Origin: Undaria pinnatifida
Taxonomy: Eukaryota; Sar; Phaeophyceae; Laminariales; Alariaceae
NCBI GenBank assembly: GCA_012845835.1
Contig: JABAKD010000001.1
Span: 17,965,090 to 18,029,089 of the forward strand
Length of the DNA: 64,000 nt
Direction of reading: 5' to 3'
The notes under the pieces are model-generated. The model was not told the DNA's origin and made no database searches. It saw only the letters and a list, made by a program, of their open reading frames with translations. Each line of letters starts with the position of its first letter. Position 1 is the stretch's first letter. Made by a program: the position numbers and the translations under genes. Positions 10,061-22,700 of this stretch are shown here, piece by piece.

Positions 10061-10490
10061 GCTATCTAGGGCATCGCGATCAACAAAGACAACAATATAT
10101 GTTTACTTTTCTCGTCGCCATCTTCGATGGAGTTTTGTAGTAAACTAAAAGTGCAACTTGATGCACAAACTCACGACCTAGGAGTGAAAAACGTTATCAA
10201 AGTGTTTGCGAAAAATAACACTCGCAAAAAACGTCTTCAAACGTTCTTCCGACTGTATGATTTGCGGAAACAAATACCGTACTGTTGTTTGACCACCGTC
10301 GCTACTCGTACGCTGTTTCGTATCTTGTTTTCTGTGATATTGATCCTTTGTTTCTGTTGATTCTTGTTGCCGCACACCCCCGCTTCGCCCCTCAATCTTG
10401 AATGCGTCGCCTGCAGGACTCGTTTACTTCCAACGCGGACGTACCCAAATCACAATGAGAGGGGATTGACTTTTTTTTCAAGGAAACAGC
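10061..10490. other. Unassigned
   Basis: No convincing gene, RNA or repeat was seen. A 77-codon open frame at 10127-10360 has no recognisable features. Confidence 0.4.
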
Positions 10491-10494
10491 ATAG

Positions 10495-10660
10495 ACTACG
10501 ACCAGACCCTAGGAACCGAGTAAAAACGGTATTTATCTCATAGAGGACATCAAGTGCGTCACGGCCACTCGGGGAAGAGCGCTACAAGGCGAAGAAGTCA
10601 GGGCGGCGTTACGCTATTGTGACAGCCATTGGAAGGTCCACAAGCTTCAAGAAAAGTACA
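10495..10660 (+). repeat. R4 tail, copy 1
   Basis: GACCAGACCCTAGGAACCGA to AAGGTCCACAAGCTTCAAG matches 30575-31010, 38350-38548 and 43745-43945. This copy lacks the pyrimidine tract that follows two of the others. Confidence 0.65.
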
Positions 10661-11010
10661 CGTTACTTACGTCGCTGGATTTAAGAGTAGTGTTCGTAGA
10701 CTTGTATGCCCTTCATGGGAAGCGACCTCCGCAATTTTCAGGGACGGAGGTCGTGGTTGTGCGCTGCAAACTGTCAGACAGTTCGGGGTGTATGTGGTGT
10801 TCGTACGGTGCAGGCAGCACTCCAGATAGCAACGGCTGTAGTCAGTGGCCACCAGTTGGTTATTTGTAGGAACGGAGGAACTATGCTGTAGTAGTTGAAT
10901 GGACACCCGTGGCCATGTTGGTTCAGTTTGGACATTGAATAACTTCACTTGGCAAGTTGTGCATTGGTTCAGTTTGGACATTGAATAACTTCACTTGGCA
11001 AGTTGTGCGC
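10661..11010 (-). repeat. R5 repeat, copy 1, with a 48-bp direct duplication
   Basis: This is a minus-strand relative of 12440-12940 and 33590-34100. TTGGTTCAGTTTGGACATTG through CAAGTTGTGC occurs twice in a row (about 10918-11008). Confidence 0.65.
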
Positions 11011-11245
11011 CTTCTTTGTTTCGTGCTTTTTTGGTGGAAAGGCGTATTTTATAAACATATTTTAGGGACTTCAACCGTGAGTTCGACTAATTCGGGTCAA
11101 TACTCATATTTTCAAGCTGCGTTGTTGGTACTTGTAATATACTACTATGTAGGTGAGTTTCTTCTTGATGGGAGGGGTCCTATTATTTTGTCACAAAAGA
11201 AACATTTAGTCTAGTTTATAGACTATAATAATATTATAAAAAATA
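11011..11245. other. Unassigned
   Basis: No gene or repeat relationship was noticed. Confidence 0.4.
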
Positions 11246-11730
11246 AAAATACACTCCAGCTGTGAGATCGAATATTTTGTCGAAACTCATATTTGCAAGC
11301 TGTGTGATACTCCGATCGCGCGTATAACGGGTTGTGTGTCCTCATTAAGGATACAGGTCGGCGACTCCCCTTGCAACTGACAGTGTAGCTATCAGGGTCA
11401 ACAGGGTGATAATGTTGGGCAGTCTGTGCGCGGAAACTATAGAACCCGTTTCTGAGGGGGACAAAATCTGACAGCTGTGGAAAGAAATGCATCATCAGTT
11501 TATCAAGTGAATCCTGTACGTCGAATATCCGGTGAGGGGAGGGCAGAGTTTTGAAGGACGTGGGGGCCTGATTTTGATCAAAAGGGGGCGGGAGGGGGGG
11601 GAGGGGGGGGGAGGGGGGGGGGCGGGGCAGGTCAATTTGTGCGTGGAAACTATAAATCCTTATTGTGGGGGAGGGAGGGGGAATGTGGCGGGGGAGGCGA
11701 GGGGCGGGGGGGGAGGGCTTTAGGTCGCAT
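11246..11730 (+). repeat. R3 repeat, copy 2
   Basis: Same start and body as the copy at 7858, ending in G-rich homopolymers from about 11583. Confidence 0.75.
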
Positions 11731-11732
11731 AG

Positions 11733-12330
11733 ATGTAGGGGTTTGCTATACGCGTGGTGTTAGGTCTAGGCGATGGTGCGGGCGGTGGGGAAGAAGGGGG
11801 CGTTGGGGGCGGGGGTGGGTGGGAATTGCAGCAGCGGCATGGACGGCTCTAAACAGATACCGAGGGGGTCTTCAGGGCGTGGAAGTGTTTACTACTCTGG
11901 CGGATTTCGATACTAGGTGGGGCGTTTAAGCGAGAAAAAGCGAGGAAAAAAATATATAAATAAATAAAAAGGGCGGGGGGGGGGGGGGTTGAAGAGGTTT
12001 AGGTGACATAAAATATTAAAATACACTCCAGCTATGAGATCAGTGATTTGGTCGACACTGATGTGCGCAACATTGTGTGTGATCCTCCGATCGCGCGTAT
12101 TAATCATATATGTAGGGGCTCGCTATACGCGCGGTGCTGGGTCTAGGCGATCGTGCGGGGTGTGGGGAAGGAGGGGGCGTTGGAGGGGGGGAGGGGGGAT
12201 GAATGAAAGCTACGTCATGGATGGCTAGAAAGATAATGACGTGATATCAATTGCTTAGATGTGTTTATTGCTCTGGCCGATTTTGAGGGTAAGTGGGGCG
12301 TTTGAACGAACTTGGCGGGGAACAAATATA
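11733..12330. repeat. Tandem G-rich repeat with embedded R3 fragment
   Basis: GTAGGGGTTTGCTATACGCG (11736) and GTAGGGGCTCGCTATACGCG (12112) start two related segments. An R3 5' fragment (12020-12100) lies between them. Confidence 0.6.
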
Positions 12331-12428
12331 CATGAGACGTGATATCAATTGCTTAGATGTGTTTATTGCTCTGGCCGTTTTTGATGGTAAGTGGGGCGTT
12401 TGAACGAACTTGGCGGGGAACAAATATA
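12238..12428. repeat. 97-bp tandem duplication
   Basis: GACGTGATATCAATTGCTTA starts at 12238 and again at 12335. The two units are nearly identical, so the duplication is recent. Confidence 0.9.
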
Positions 12429-12439
12429 TATATGTTGTT

Positions 12440-12945
12440 TGTGTCCACTATAATAATAATGCGTATTTGCCGGCCGAAGTATGATTTCTTTCGATTCTCG
12501 GGATCTATCTTCCTACGGCTCCAGCACCTTTGTTTGTGTGACCACGGATTCTAGATTTTTACAAGAGTCAATGTAACAAAGCACCAAGAGTCCCCCCGTT
12601 CCCACAAGTAACCAACTCGCGGCTGCTGACTACAGAGCGGTTGCTGTCTGGAGTGTTGCCTGCACCGTACGCACCGCACGGTAGTCGTGAGCACGCACGA
12701 ACACGCTTGCAGCCTGGAGTGATGTCAGAATGACGACCCACGGGCATGCAGTGACCAAAGATCAATCGAACCAACAACCACAACATGCAAACATCAACGA
12801 TCGCCACGTGTTCCCGAACTATCTGACAGGTTGCAGTGCAACCATTACTACGACGTCCGTCCGTCCCTTAAAACTGCGGGGGTTTGTTCTCCATGAAGGG
12901 TATGCAACTTTACCAGCACTACGAAAACCAGTGTATTAATTACTA
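12440..12945 (+). repeat. R5 repeat, copy 2
   Basis: It contains CCCGTTCCCACAAGTAACCA, GCACCGCACGGTAGTCGTGA and ACGATCGCCACGTGTTCCCG. It is closely matched at 33590-34100 and 36640-37470, and inverted at 32440-32770. No open frame is conserved. Confidence 0.7.
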
Positions 12946-12951
12946 ATAGCA

Positions 12952-13045
12952 TAAATCGACACACGACGCGTATGAAAATACGCGGAAGTGTGGTGAGCTA
13001 AAGCTTAATTTTTCCCCATCCACCGGAGGATAAGAAAAAAAAAAA
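12952..13045 (+). mobile_element. SR retroposon, 5'-truncated copy 1
   Basis: A GCGTAT-GAAA-ATACGC hairpin and CATCCACCGGAGGAT are followed by an A-rich tail (13031-13047). It corresponds to the 3' end of the longer copies at 33140-33510 and 59940-60350. Confidence 0.7.
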
Positions 13046-13064
13046 ACAAATCATAGACTAGTCT

Positions 13065-13545
13065 ATATATGTACTACGGCCCCATTAAAATCCAGAAAAA
13101 TGACTACAGAAATATATAGACTATGTGTGTATCCTCCTGGTCTCATCCAGAAGGTAGCAACACTCACTTTGTGGTTGACTGGAAAACGGAAACATCTTGG
13201 TCCACCACCCAGCCACCTTGTGCCAATTCCAGCTCTGACGCAGACGTAAAAGGGCTCAGCAGTCGACGCTCCCACGGAGCACGATGGATTGGACTCTTAG
13301 TTCAGTCTCACAATCAACCCGTCCGGCCATCCCTTCTCCCCCCGAAGCCTCCCTCCGCTGATGGAATAATCCGATGATCGTTCTCGAATTCAGCGGGGGC
13401 TTGCGATCTCCAAGCACAGGGTGGTGCCTCCGGAAACTAACTGCAGCTGCAGCTGCTGCTGATCCTGCTGATTCTGCTGCTGCTGCTGCGCTGGCGGCGG
13501 TCATCATTTCTGTTCCTGCTCCTCCTGCTGCTCTTCTCTCGTATT
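13065..13545 (-). repeat. Gln/Ala-rich element fragment
   Basis: The minus strand has Ala-rich coding-like sequence (13500-13420) and then a stretch related to 42590-42790 on the plus strand (CTCCGTGGGAGCG, GAGCCC, GGCACAAGGTGGCTGG). Translations share the pattern TAEP...GIGTRWL and AAEP...GVGTRWL. Probably the remains of an unrecognised element ORF. Confidence 0.45.
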
Positions 13546-13614
13546 AACCTCGAGAATCCCTTTTTCTATCCCTTTCTCGACGTCAACGACCATATGATAA
13601 CGTTTTCCTCACCC

Positions 13615-13985
13615 TCAAACCATTGTGTCAGCTAGAACCACCTCCTCCTGTTCGTCCTCGCCAAATACCACCAGCGGCTGCAGCGAAAGCGGCTGCGCTG
13701 CCAGCGTCTGCTGCGGCGGTAGTGGTGCCTGTGGCTGCGCCTCCTCTGACCCTTCTCTCGACTCCACCACCACGTCCTCTTGGTGTCCCTCTTTCGTGTC
13801 CCCCAGCTGAATTGCGATCGCGCTCGCCTCGGAAACGCTACTGCGGATCTCGTCCACTATCTTGGCTATCCAAAACGTTTGTTTCAGTAGCGTTTGTTCA
13901 TGGCACCATATGGCAAGATATCGAAGCGCTTCCATGGCATCCCTGCGGCCCGGGGTTGGTACTGCGCAGCCCCTAGTTTTCCCCC
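13615..13985 (-). CDS. Hypothetical acidic, Gln-rich ORF or exon
   Basis: The convincing part of a 194-codon minus-strand frame is its C-terminal 110 residues: RRDAMEALRYLAIWCHEQTL, WIAKIVDEIRSSVSEASAIA, acidic sequence, PQAPLPPQQT, and EDEQEEVVLADTMV before the stop. The N-terminal half of the frame looks like chance. The helical-then-acidic pattern is protein-like, but I recognise no family. It lies next to the Gln/Ala-rich element and may belong to it. Confidence 0.35.
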
Positions 13986-14279
13986 GGGATGAGGCTGGTC
14001 CCTTGTCACCTCGGGATTCTAGATTGGGTTGACAGGCATTAGCGTCTCGGTGGGATTTCCAGGCAGTTACCGTCATTTTCGCCATGTTGCCGATTTCGCA
14101 ATCTCTAGGTCGGCTGGGGCTGCAGCGTGTGCTATCAACAAGAAGCGTCGCTGTCGTTCCTCGGTAATGCCTAGAGGAGAAAGAAGCATCCATCCTCATA
14201 GTAACCCCTTCGAGCTGCCTGGATCACCCTGCGTTCAAAGGCACCAGTTGTCTTGTCGTGCGACCTTGCTAGCGTGAAC

Positions 14280-14975
14280 GACTATCTGGTAGGGTGGCTC
14301 ACGGGGAGATGGCTCTCAATACCCGACGAAGCGCCATCAGACGAGGAAGACAAGATATAAAAATACAATTGAATACCTCGTACATTATCATACTCCAAAA
14401 AAACCCAAAGCAGACAAAAATTCGGCTAAAAGACGGCTGAACGAGGAAACTACAAGATGACAAGAAAACGACTGAAAGATGGCTAGAAATGGGCTCAACT
14501 CGAACATATGAAGATTCGGACCGCCAATCATATCAATAGTTCTAGTCTACTCTTCTGCCATCTCCTCCGTAGATTCTATGCAGTCACACGTATCATACAT
14601 TGAGACGAGATAATAATCAATCCTACAGAGTATCACAACACCAAATTCCGAGTCATATCATTATCATCATCGACTGCCGCAGCGAGGCAAGCTATCCACC
14701 TCAAGAAGCCTCTACGTATACGAAACATCATATCGCAAAACAGGCCTGAAATTCAGGCAAATTAACAGGTTGAGCCCCGTGTTTCAGAAAATATTTAGCT
14801 GAGACAAGTGCTACCTCTATCGTAGCACCCGTGTTGTATACCTGGTACATGCCGAGTACAGCTGATATAAAACTCTCCGTCGATACCACGCCTTCCTCTG
14901 TAGCTGGTAGATTCCGGCGCGGATAGCTATTTGCCCGCGACCTACTTTAAGCTGAACACATTCTGCGGTAGTAGC
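14280..14975. other. Unassigned
   Basis: A-rich, with no gene seen. Short words reminiscent of MITE2 (AGAGGTA-type termini) are too decayed to place. Confidence 0.35.
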
Positions 14976-14979
14976 GATC

Positions 14980-15240
14980 CGCCCGTTGTTTTCCGAGGTT
15001 CCCTGTCAGTAGTGAAACATACACCTCGAAAACACTGATCGTTGACTGAATTGAAAGTGTGACCCCGATGAACAACCCCATGGTCTACAGGTGTACAAAA
15101 AAGAGGGATATTTGCGGAGCATTTAACAAGAAATTCCGACGATTTTGAGTTAAATAGGGTCAAGGAGTCCCGTCATTCAGAAACCGTTTCAGCCAAAAGC
15201 CGCTATACCTTAATTCCTCTTTAGTAGCACGCGTCTATGA
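14980..15240. repeat. MITE2 relic, inverted
   Basis: AACCCCATGGTCTACAGGTG, ATTCCGACGATTTTGAGTTA, CCCGTCATTCAGAAACCGTT and the terminal GTAGCACGCGTC are the MITE2 words in reverse order. Confidence 0.6.
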
Positions 15241-16122
15241 TGTATTCGACTGTTCACTTGGCCCTCGACATCCCACACCCCTTACACCCGTGGAAGGGTT
15301 TTTCGAATAAATAGGGGTTTAGCCGAAGCTTAAGCTTGCGGTAGTGGTCTTCAGCCGCTAAAATGAAAAGCCTGAAACTGCTCTCCCTACCGGTGACGCA
15401 CGCTACGCTCTACCTAGAGACCCGCCATTTTTGTTTTGTTTGGAAGATTCACTCCCAAGTGTTGAAGAGCTACATACATGCCAAACAGAAACCTGATTAC
15501 ATCAACAGTAAAAGTGCTACAGCAGCAGTACCCGATGAACAATCCCACGACTTCACTATCCATATCGTCATACAACGAAGCCGATATTACGGCATAACAA
15601 GGATGATCATTCAGACCATGTGGGATAAGGCGTCGCGTCATCCCCGAAACGTTAAAGCCAAAACAATCTACCTTTTTTGGCCATACGGCAGACGCTTATA
15701 CCGTCACCGTGGTCTACAATCTCCCTTGTTTCGGCTACGCTCTATAGTGAATTCAAGCCGAAAAAGACAACCCCTCCCTATTTCGCCTTCCGCCAAAGAA
15801 AGGCCAATTGTGCCCGAAGCCCAAGGCTCGCCTAAGTTCCAACTACATACAGAACATCCAAACCGGCAATACATTTGTTTTCGTACGATCAAAGCTGGCG
15901 TTACATGTTGCTACAATAATAGCTCTCCCTCTGTAGCACCGGTATCAACCAGCCGGAGATCCCGGCACTCTTATCGTGCTAACCGCTAACTTCCACTACT
16001 GGCCATTCCCACGCGTGCCAAGCGATTCAGCAGGCCCTATGGAGAGCAACCGGCACTAATCAACCTTCTCTACAGAGAGGCCACCACTGCAAGTGGTTCG
16101 GGTCGGCCGTTTCTTCTTCTCC

Positions 16123-16338
16123 CTACTCGACCGCACCGGCGTCGAGAGCAGTTCTACGGTAGAGCCCCCCCAACGTTCCTGTAACGAAATTGCTGGTCTT
16201 GAAACCAGCTGCCGGCTGCCTCTCTTGAAATGTTGTGCCCATTGCCACCCCGACATCACAGTGCGACAGTCGTTCGCGAACGTAGAAATAGACGAAGACA
16301 TTTTTTTCATGGCATCCTTCCTGGTGTCGCGCAGCCAT
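16123..16338 (-). other. 'GVGVA...AGFK' peptide module, copy 2
   Basis: The minus strand reads CDVGVAMGTTFQERQPAAGF and then KTSNFVTGTLGG. The module is the 3' neighbour of the gene B stop codon, as in the copy near 579-818. Confidence 0.4.
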
Positions 16339-16403
16339 GAAATATTACTTGAAGAAAATCGCCGGTTTTTGGGGGGAACAATGGTAGAAGTCGTCTCAAG
16401 CTT

Positions 16404-16749
16404 TCAATTTTCCGGGCTGACAGGTGCGTCTTTAAGGCGTGCGTAGCTTTCTTTGACGTGCTTGTTGAGTTCGGTGATGGTAGTAACCAGCGCCTTCAGC
16501 TCGTCGAGCGATTGGTCTTCGTTTGTCAGTTTTCCTGTGAGAGTTTTAAGGATTTTGAGGTTGACAGCAAGCTCTTGGACATTGGCGAAGTCATCTTCAT
16601 CTCCTTCGACGGTGAGGGCCTCCGAAAGCAGGAAATCGATCTCGTCGGGCTCCAGGGCAGACATGGGGATTACGGCCAAGGCACACAGGTAGCCGACGAT
16701 GCTCTGAGACGCTTCCGCGCCTAAAGCTTTGGCCTTAAGCGCCCTCTTC
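16404..16749 (-). CDS. Gene B exon 4 (terminal)
   Basis: A CTTTTCAG acceptor (ending at 16750) is followed by one base completing Trp and 114 codons to the stop at 16406-16404. Notable segments are KRALKAKALGAEASQ, SIVGYLCALAVIPMSALEPD, FLLSEALTVEGDEDDF and a helix from NVQELAVNLKILK to ESYARLKDA. A copy of identical length lies at 1160-815 with about 90 percent amino-acid identity over the shared 91 codons. The open frame extends a few codons upstream of the acceptor, so an unspliced start there is formally possible. Confidence 0.78.
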
Positions 16750-19700
16750 CTGAAAAGCGACATTTGGACGCGCGTGTCATTAGAAGGGAATCTGTTTTTG
16801 TCGGAAATTGAACATGCAAGAGCATCGAGCTACACGCAAAATCTGGGCATCTTCATGCCAAGGGTAGTTTGTACGTCTTGACATTAAAGGTAAGGTAGGG
16901 GGGAGGGTAACGTTTGGGCACTTCCTTTGCAGCGGCTCGGAGTCACCCGCGCGAGTGACCCACCTTCCTGGCCTTAAGCTCTCGTGCTGTTTGGCTTTGC
17001 GATGCTAAACAACAAAAAAATTGAACGGTTGGTAAAGCTGCGCAAAGCTCATATTAATCAAAATATAGCCTTTTTGTCGGCGATGTACAGTCATTTTTGG
17101 GAGTGTCTGAACCGGACGGTGAACACAAGGGAGTACACCCCGCTTACTGTAGCCGTGGTAATTTGAATGAAATGATTAAGTGCGCCTGCCACTTTAGATC
17201 AATACCCTCTAATGTAGAAGGTATTGAACGGCCTTAGCTACGATAGGGGTGGGTGGCGCTTGATTCTTCTGCACTTCCTCATAATGACGAGCCCTCCTCC
17301 TCACCAACCCACTGACTCCGAGAACAATAAAGGCGCTGCCCTGACGTATAATCCAACGGCCCAGGCATCGAACGTAAACCACAAAACATTCCAGCGATGT
17401 CGAGCCATTCCACGCTAGGAGCGGTGCAGCAGACCTTTCTGAGCTCTTAAAAAAGCACGAAGAGCACAACATGTCACCCGAAACACGACCACCTACCACC
17501 TACGAAGACCTCAGTTCGCGCCACCCTTCGAAGACGGTTCTATGCGCTATAGCCCTGAAACAAGTATACTCGGTAAATAATCATGCTATTCGATAGTTCC
17601 ACAGTTGAGGAGCACAACATATCACCCGAAACGTGACAACGTCGGAGAAATCACTTCGCCCCACCCTTCGAAGACATTTCTATGCGATATAACCCCAAAA
17701 CAAGCATAACTCGGTACAAAAGCATACTACTACCCGATCGTTCCACACTACTACTAGAAGAGGTGCTCAACCGGTCACATTATCACACTACCCCATTATC
17801 ACGTTATCATTAGTTAGCCCAAACACTCAAACCCCTATCTACCGTGAGATGACCCCGTAATCACAAATATACATATATAATCTATATATATTCGTCAATC
17901 GTTCATATATATGTTCGTCAACATTGATCCCCTCCTGTAGTAGAAGGCGTCACAGGTCGACTACAACCTACAACCGACCATTCCTAAGTCAAAGCAGTAG
18001 GTCTGAGTTATTTACGGCTCTCAACTTCAGGTGTTCTACCTCTCTACCCAAACCATAACACGTGACAGAATTTGTATGGTTACCCCGATGAAGAATATCG
18101 TGGCCTGAGCGCAGAAGGGAGGATCACAAAACCACACAAATATGTTTCCATGGATGACACATGCGACGCGTGTTATAGTTGCGGTGTATATAGTATATAT
18201 ATCAAACTACAAGGCACTTCTTCGCAATCACATTTTCTGTCTGCTTACCATAATTCCGAACAAACAGTAATGTCATTATGTCATTGGTCTAGATAGACTA
18301 CTACGTCATCATCCCGACGAGTTTGGGTTAATTAAGAAGCTCCGTCACCGAAGGAAGAAAAAAAATGTTGCTGAAAAGCGTTATTCCACCATCGCAGCAC
18401 CAGCCACCACCTCAGGGTCAACGAGAAACAGTATATATATAGTAGAGGCTAAAGCCCCTCCTTCCCCCCCCCCCCCCCCGCCCCCCCCCCGCCCCCACCC
18501 CCCACCTTGCCCCCCAACCCATCCCAACCCCACCCCCTCAAATACTCCACCCTCTCTTTACTCACAGATTGTACGACTTACCCCAGGATATACATGATAA
18601 ACTGATGTATTATTTCCAAAACCGTCGCATTTATCCCCTCAAAATAATGTATAGTTTCCAAGCACATATTGAGCTGCCCCACACGCCGCCCCCGCCCCCG
18701 CCCAACCCCCCCCCTCCCCCCGCCCAACGCCCCCCCTCCCCCCGCCCAACCCCCCCCCCCCCGCCCAACCCCCCCCCCCCCCCCCCCCCCTCCCCCCCCC
18801 CCGCCGCCCCAACCCCCCCCCCGCCCCCGCCCCCAATGATATACTGGTGCCAAAACCGTCAGATTTATCCCCTCGAAAGGATTTATAGCTTACATGCACA
18901 AATTGCCCCCTTCCCCCCCCCCCCCCCCCCCCCTCCAAACCCGCTCGCTTTTGATCAATACCAGGCCCCCTTTCCCTTCACAGCTGTCAGATTTTGTCCC
19001 CCTCAGAAACGGGTTTTATAGTTTCCGCGCACAGACTGACTAAAATCATCCTGTTGACCCTGATAGCTACACTGTAGTTGTAAGGGGAGTCGCCGGCCTA
19101 TATCCTTAATGAGGACACACAACTCGTAATGCGCGCGATCGGAGTATCACACACAGCTTGCAAAGATGAGTTTCGACGAAATCTTCGATCTCACAGCTGG
19201 AGTGTGTTTTTCATTTTTTATAATATAGTAGAGGAAAAACCCCTTTCCCTGGAAGATTCTGGCGTAAGGAGCTCTGCACTTCTCCTAAAACAAGGCATGA
19301 TAAACCCTAATCCTTACGGCAATCTTTATGGCATGGATAGGTAACCACGAGCATTGCGAAAAATCCGCAAAGATACGCCGCATGATACGGAGTATATACG
19401 ATGAAGGTAGCTAGCCCTTTTGGTTTCTGCAGCTCTTCGTATGACGAGAGGAGCTCTCGATCTCTGTCAATCCGTCGTCTTCGGGAAACATCAAAACGCA
19501 CCTCGAGATGAAGAACGAATACAACGGTTTACGAAGGTATATACTAAGTATAACGTAACCGCAATGACGTTGGCTGGAAAGATCTCTGGTATTGTAGCAG
19601 TCTAGACTAGTAGTGATCAGTCGGTCAGAAAAATCGTCCCGGCAAAAGCTGCTACTTCAATCGTATCCGTGACCCAGGCTACGGTAGGGGGGTCCCCTTT

Positions 19701-22700
19701 TGGGCCTTTTATTTCAGTGGCTAGGGGTCACTCGCGCGAGTAACCCCTTAGTTCCTGTGCGATATTACGTTTTCTTCATGTTTTGCATTGACGAAATTAA
19801 TCCGCAATGCAAAGGTGATCTAAGCTGCGCCAAAACAAGTGCCTAAACAATCTTCATCCGTAGGGTACAGAGCCACTCGTGCGAGTGGCTCAAACACATC
19901 CGTGAAAATGGGGGTACCCCCCCTACCGTAGCCTTGGTTCCGTGCCGTAAATTAAAAAGACCTCGTCGCCCGTCGTCGCGACGGTAGCTGGTCTGTTTAG
20001 GAGGCCCGCAAGCTATTAGACTACTTCTGTAGCTTGGCCATGAAGTGCTATGACAACACCCCATTTCCTTCCACAGCTGTCAGACTTTGTCCCCCTCAAA
20101 AACGAGCTGTAGAGTTTCAGCGCACAGACTGCCTAACATGACCCTGTTGACCCTGATAGCTACACTGTAGTTGCAAGGGAATCGCCGACCTATATCCTTC
20201 ATGAGGACACACAACCCGTAATACGCGCGATCGGAGTATCACACACAGCTTGCAAAGATGAGTTTTGACAAAATATTCGATCTCACAGCTGAAGTGTAGT
20301 CTTTATGATATAGTATAGACTATACCAGGAGTATGTATGTACGATACTGCAGCAAATTACAATTCCTAGTGATCGTAAAAAGTAACGACTTGAATAAAAC
20401 AAAAATCGTTCTGAAACGTCACGTTTTCAAAACAAATCGCGGTTTTTTATTCAGGAATCCAGATATCCATCGTTTCAATAATCACAAATATCTAAACCAT
20501 TTTCCAGGTCGGATTCTTGTGACAAAAATATTTCTTATACTCCGGAGTATAAAATAGGATGAAGTGTGCAGAACGCGACGCCTGATGATGCTGAACGCCA
20601 GATCTCACTCGTCGGTCTTCATTCGATTAACACAGGTGTGTGAGTGCGCCGTCTCATCACATCAAGAGGAGCAGAAGAGAGATTACTTCGGAACAGTAGC
20701 GATCGATGTCCACCGCATGTTCAATCATGACTCGACAGCGCTAACAACCCGAGCATCAGGTCTGGGCTGGACCTCCCTCCGCTGGCCTGCCACATATACA
20801 GGGCATACACAGGAACCTGCGGACATATCCGGTAGACCCAAGTAGCCCGCTCCAAAACAAAACTCAAAAAAATGACAAATATTTGTTTTATGCATGCTGA
20901 ATTCCACAGACAGATAGATGTCTGGGCTTGTCCCCCTCAATGCGGGTTATACAATTTCCGTGCGCAGAACAACGTTGAACGTCTTAGTCCTGCCGACCCT
21001 GGCATTAGCAGGGGAGCCACTGACCTGTATCCTTCACGACGGTATACACACCCCGTAACACGCGCGATCGAAGTATCACACGCAGCTTGCAAAGCTGAGT
21101 TTTGAGCAAAACTGTTTTTGGTCGGTCCCACAGCTGAAGTGTAGTATAAATATTTCTTCTTTTTTTTTCAACATATACCTCAATTAATTCGCGAAATTGT
21201 ATCGCTATTTTTGGTCAAATTCCTGATATTATATTTTTGTGCTCGTCGTAAAATACCCGAGCAGCACTGCTGCTGTCAGCCGCTAGTTACTTACCACAGG
21301 TGTGTGTCGACGCGAATGAAGGCGTTGTGCAGAAAGATCACGAAAAAGTCGTGGGCCATGGTCTCTCCTGCCTGTGTCGCCCCGAGGAACGCGTTCAACC
21401 CGCCGATGACCATCTTCTTCGCCCCCTGGATGGCAGCCTGCTTAGCCCCTTGCTGTACGTCGTAGGAGCCAGCACCAGAAAAACGGTGAATCGATGTAGA
21501 ACAACAACGAGTCAGTAATCTCAACCACGCGCGTGTGTGTGAAGGGCCTTTATCGATGCTTTGTTTATCCAAACTTTTCAAAATATGGAAGCGTGTTGAA
21601 AATATGCTAGAAATTGGTATATATACATACAGTTTAGACTAGTGAGATTGAGATACAGACACAGACACATCCGACGGTAGAGGTGCGTCGTTGTTATAGG
21701 TAGACTATTATATACTCAGTATATCTTTTCCTGAGGGTTGGTGGTGGCACGATCAACTACTCTATACCTCACCCAAGGACTGACTGATTAATTGGACAAA
21801 AGGCGACTCGATTAACGGACTCATGGTCTACAGGTAGGTATACAAGCACTAACATTGCAGAAAATATATGGAGGGTTAAGGAGCCTCATGATTCAACCCT
21901 GTTTTAGATCAAGGCTGCGGCATTGTATTAATACTATCATACCCTAATTTTCACTACCGAGTCGTCGGGAGCTATCGTATCATACTCGCACGAATGACTC
22001 TGAAACCCATTGACTCGTTAGGCGACTTGTTTGGCACAGCCTCGTATTAGTAGCTACCATCCCATTGGAGAATCATCTCGAAACCGCAAGGAACATAACT
22101 TCCCTACCGTAGCATTGGTCATCACATCACAAAATAAATATACTATATATAGTACAGCGCTACGATAAGGGTAGCATATTCGCCATACGTACAATTCGAC
22201 GCGAGTCGACGAGAGGGAAGAAAAAATGCGGAAATTATTCTCGCGAAAAACACGAAGGCATGTACCGTGTAGTGGGGAGGGGGGAGGAGGACCCGCTCTG
22301 TGACCCCGGATCTGAGTTTCTCCTCGGCGGGGAAGGGCGGGGAAGGCGAGAGTAGTGCGAGGAAATATAAATGGCATGAAGAAAAAATAAGTGAAATTAA
22401 TATAGGAGTTAATATAGGCGTATTCGTGTGCTACGATAGGTAGCGGGTATTTCCCTGAAGCTCCTCACTTGCGGGGCTCCTTCCACGGCCGCGGCGATCG
22501 TTAGGGGGGGGGGGGGGGGGCATACTCATTTATTTGTTGCTTGCGTCAGGTATTTGACCATTGACCCCACGCATCCCTTTCGAGACAGAACACCTATGAT
22601 TAGACTAGAGGGGCAAACCTTTTTTGGCTGAAATGGCTTCTTCTGAACGACGGGGGTCGGCTCCTTAACCAAACCTCGTAGGAATAGCTCCTCTTTTTTC

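Larger units (their letters stand above)
15618..16842. repeat. Segmental duplication, copy 2
   Basis: This partner of 1-1245 carries the intact terminal exon of gene B (16749-16404) and the 3' flank beyond it. Divergence is spread by substitutions and small indels, heavier outside the coding part. Confidence 0.85.
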
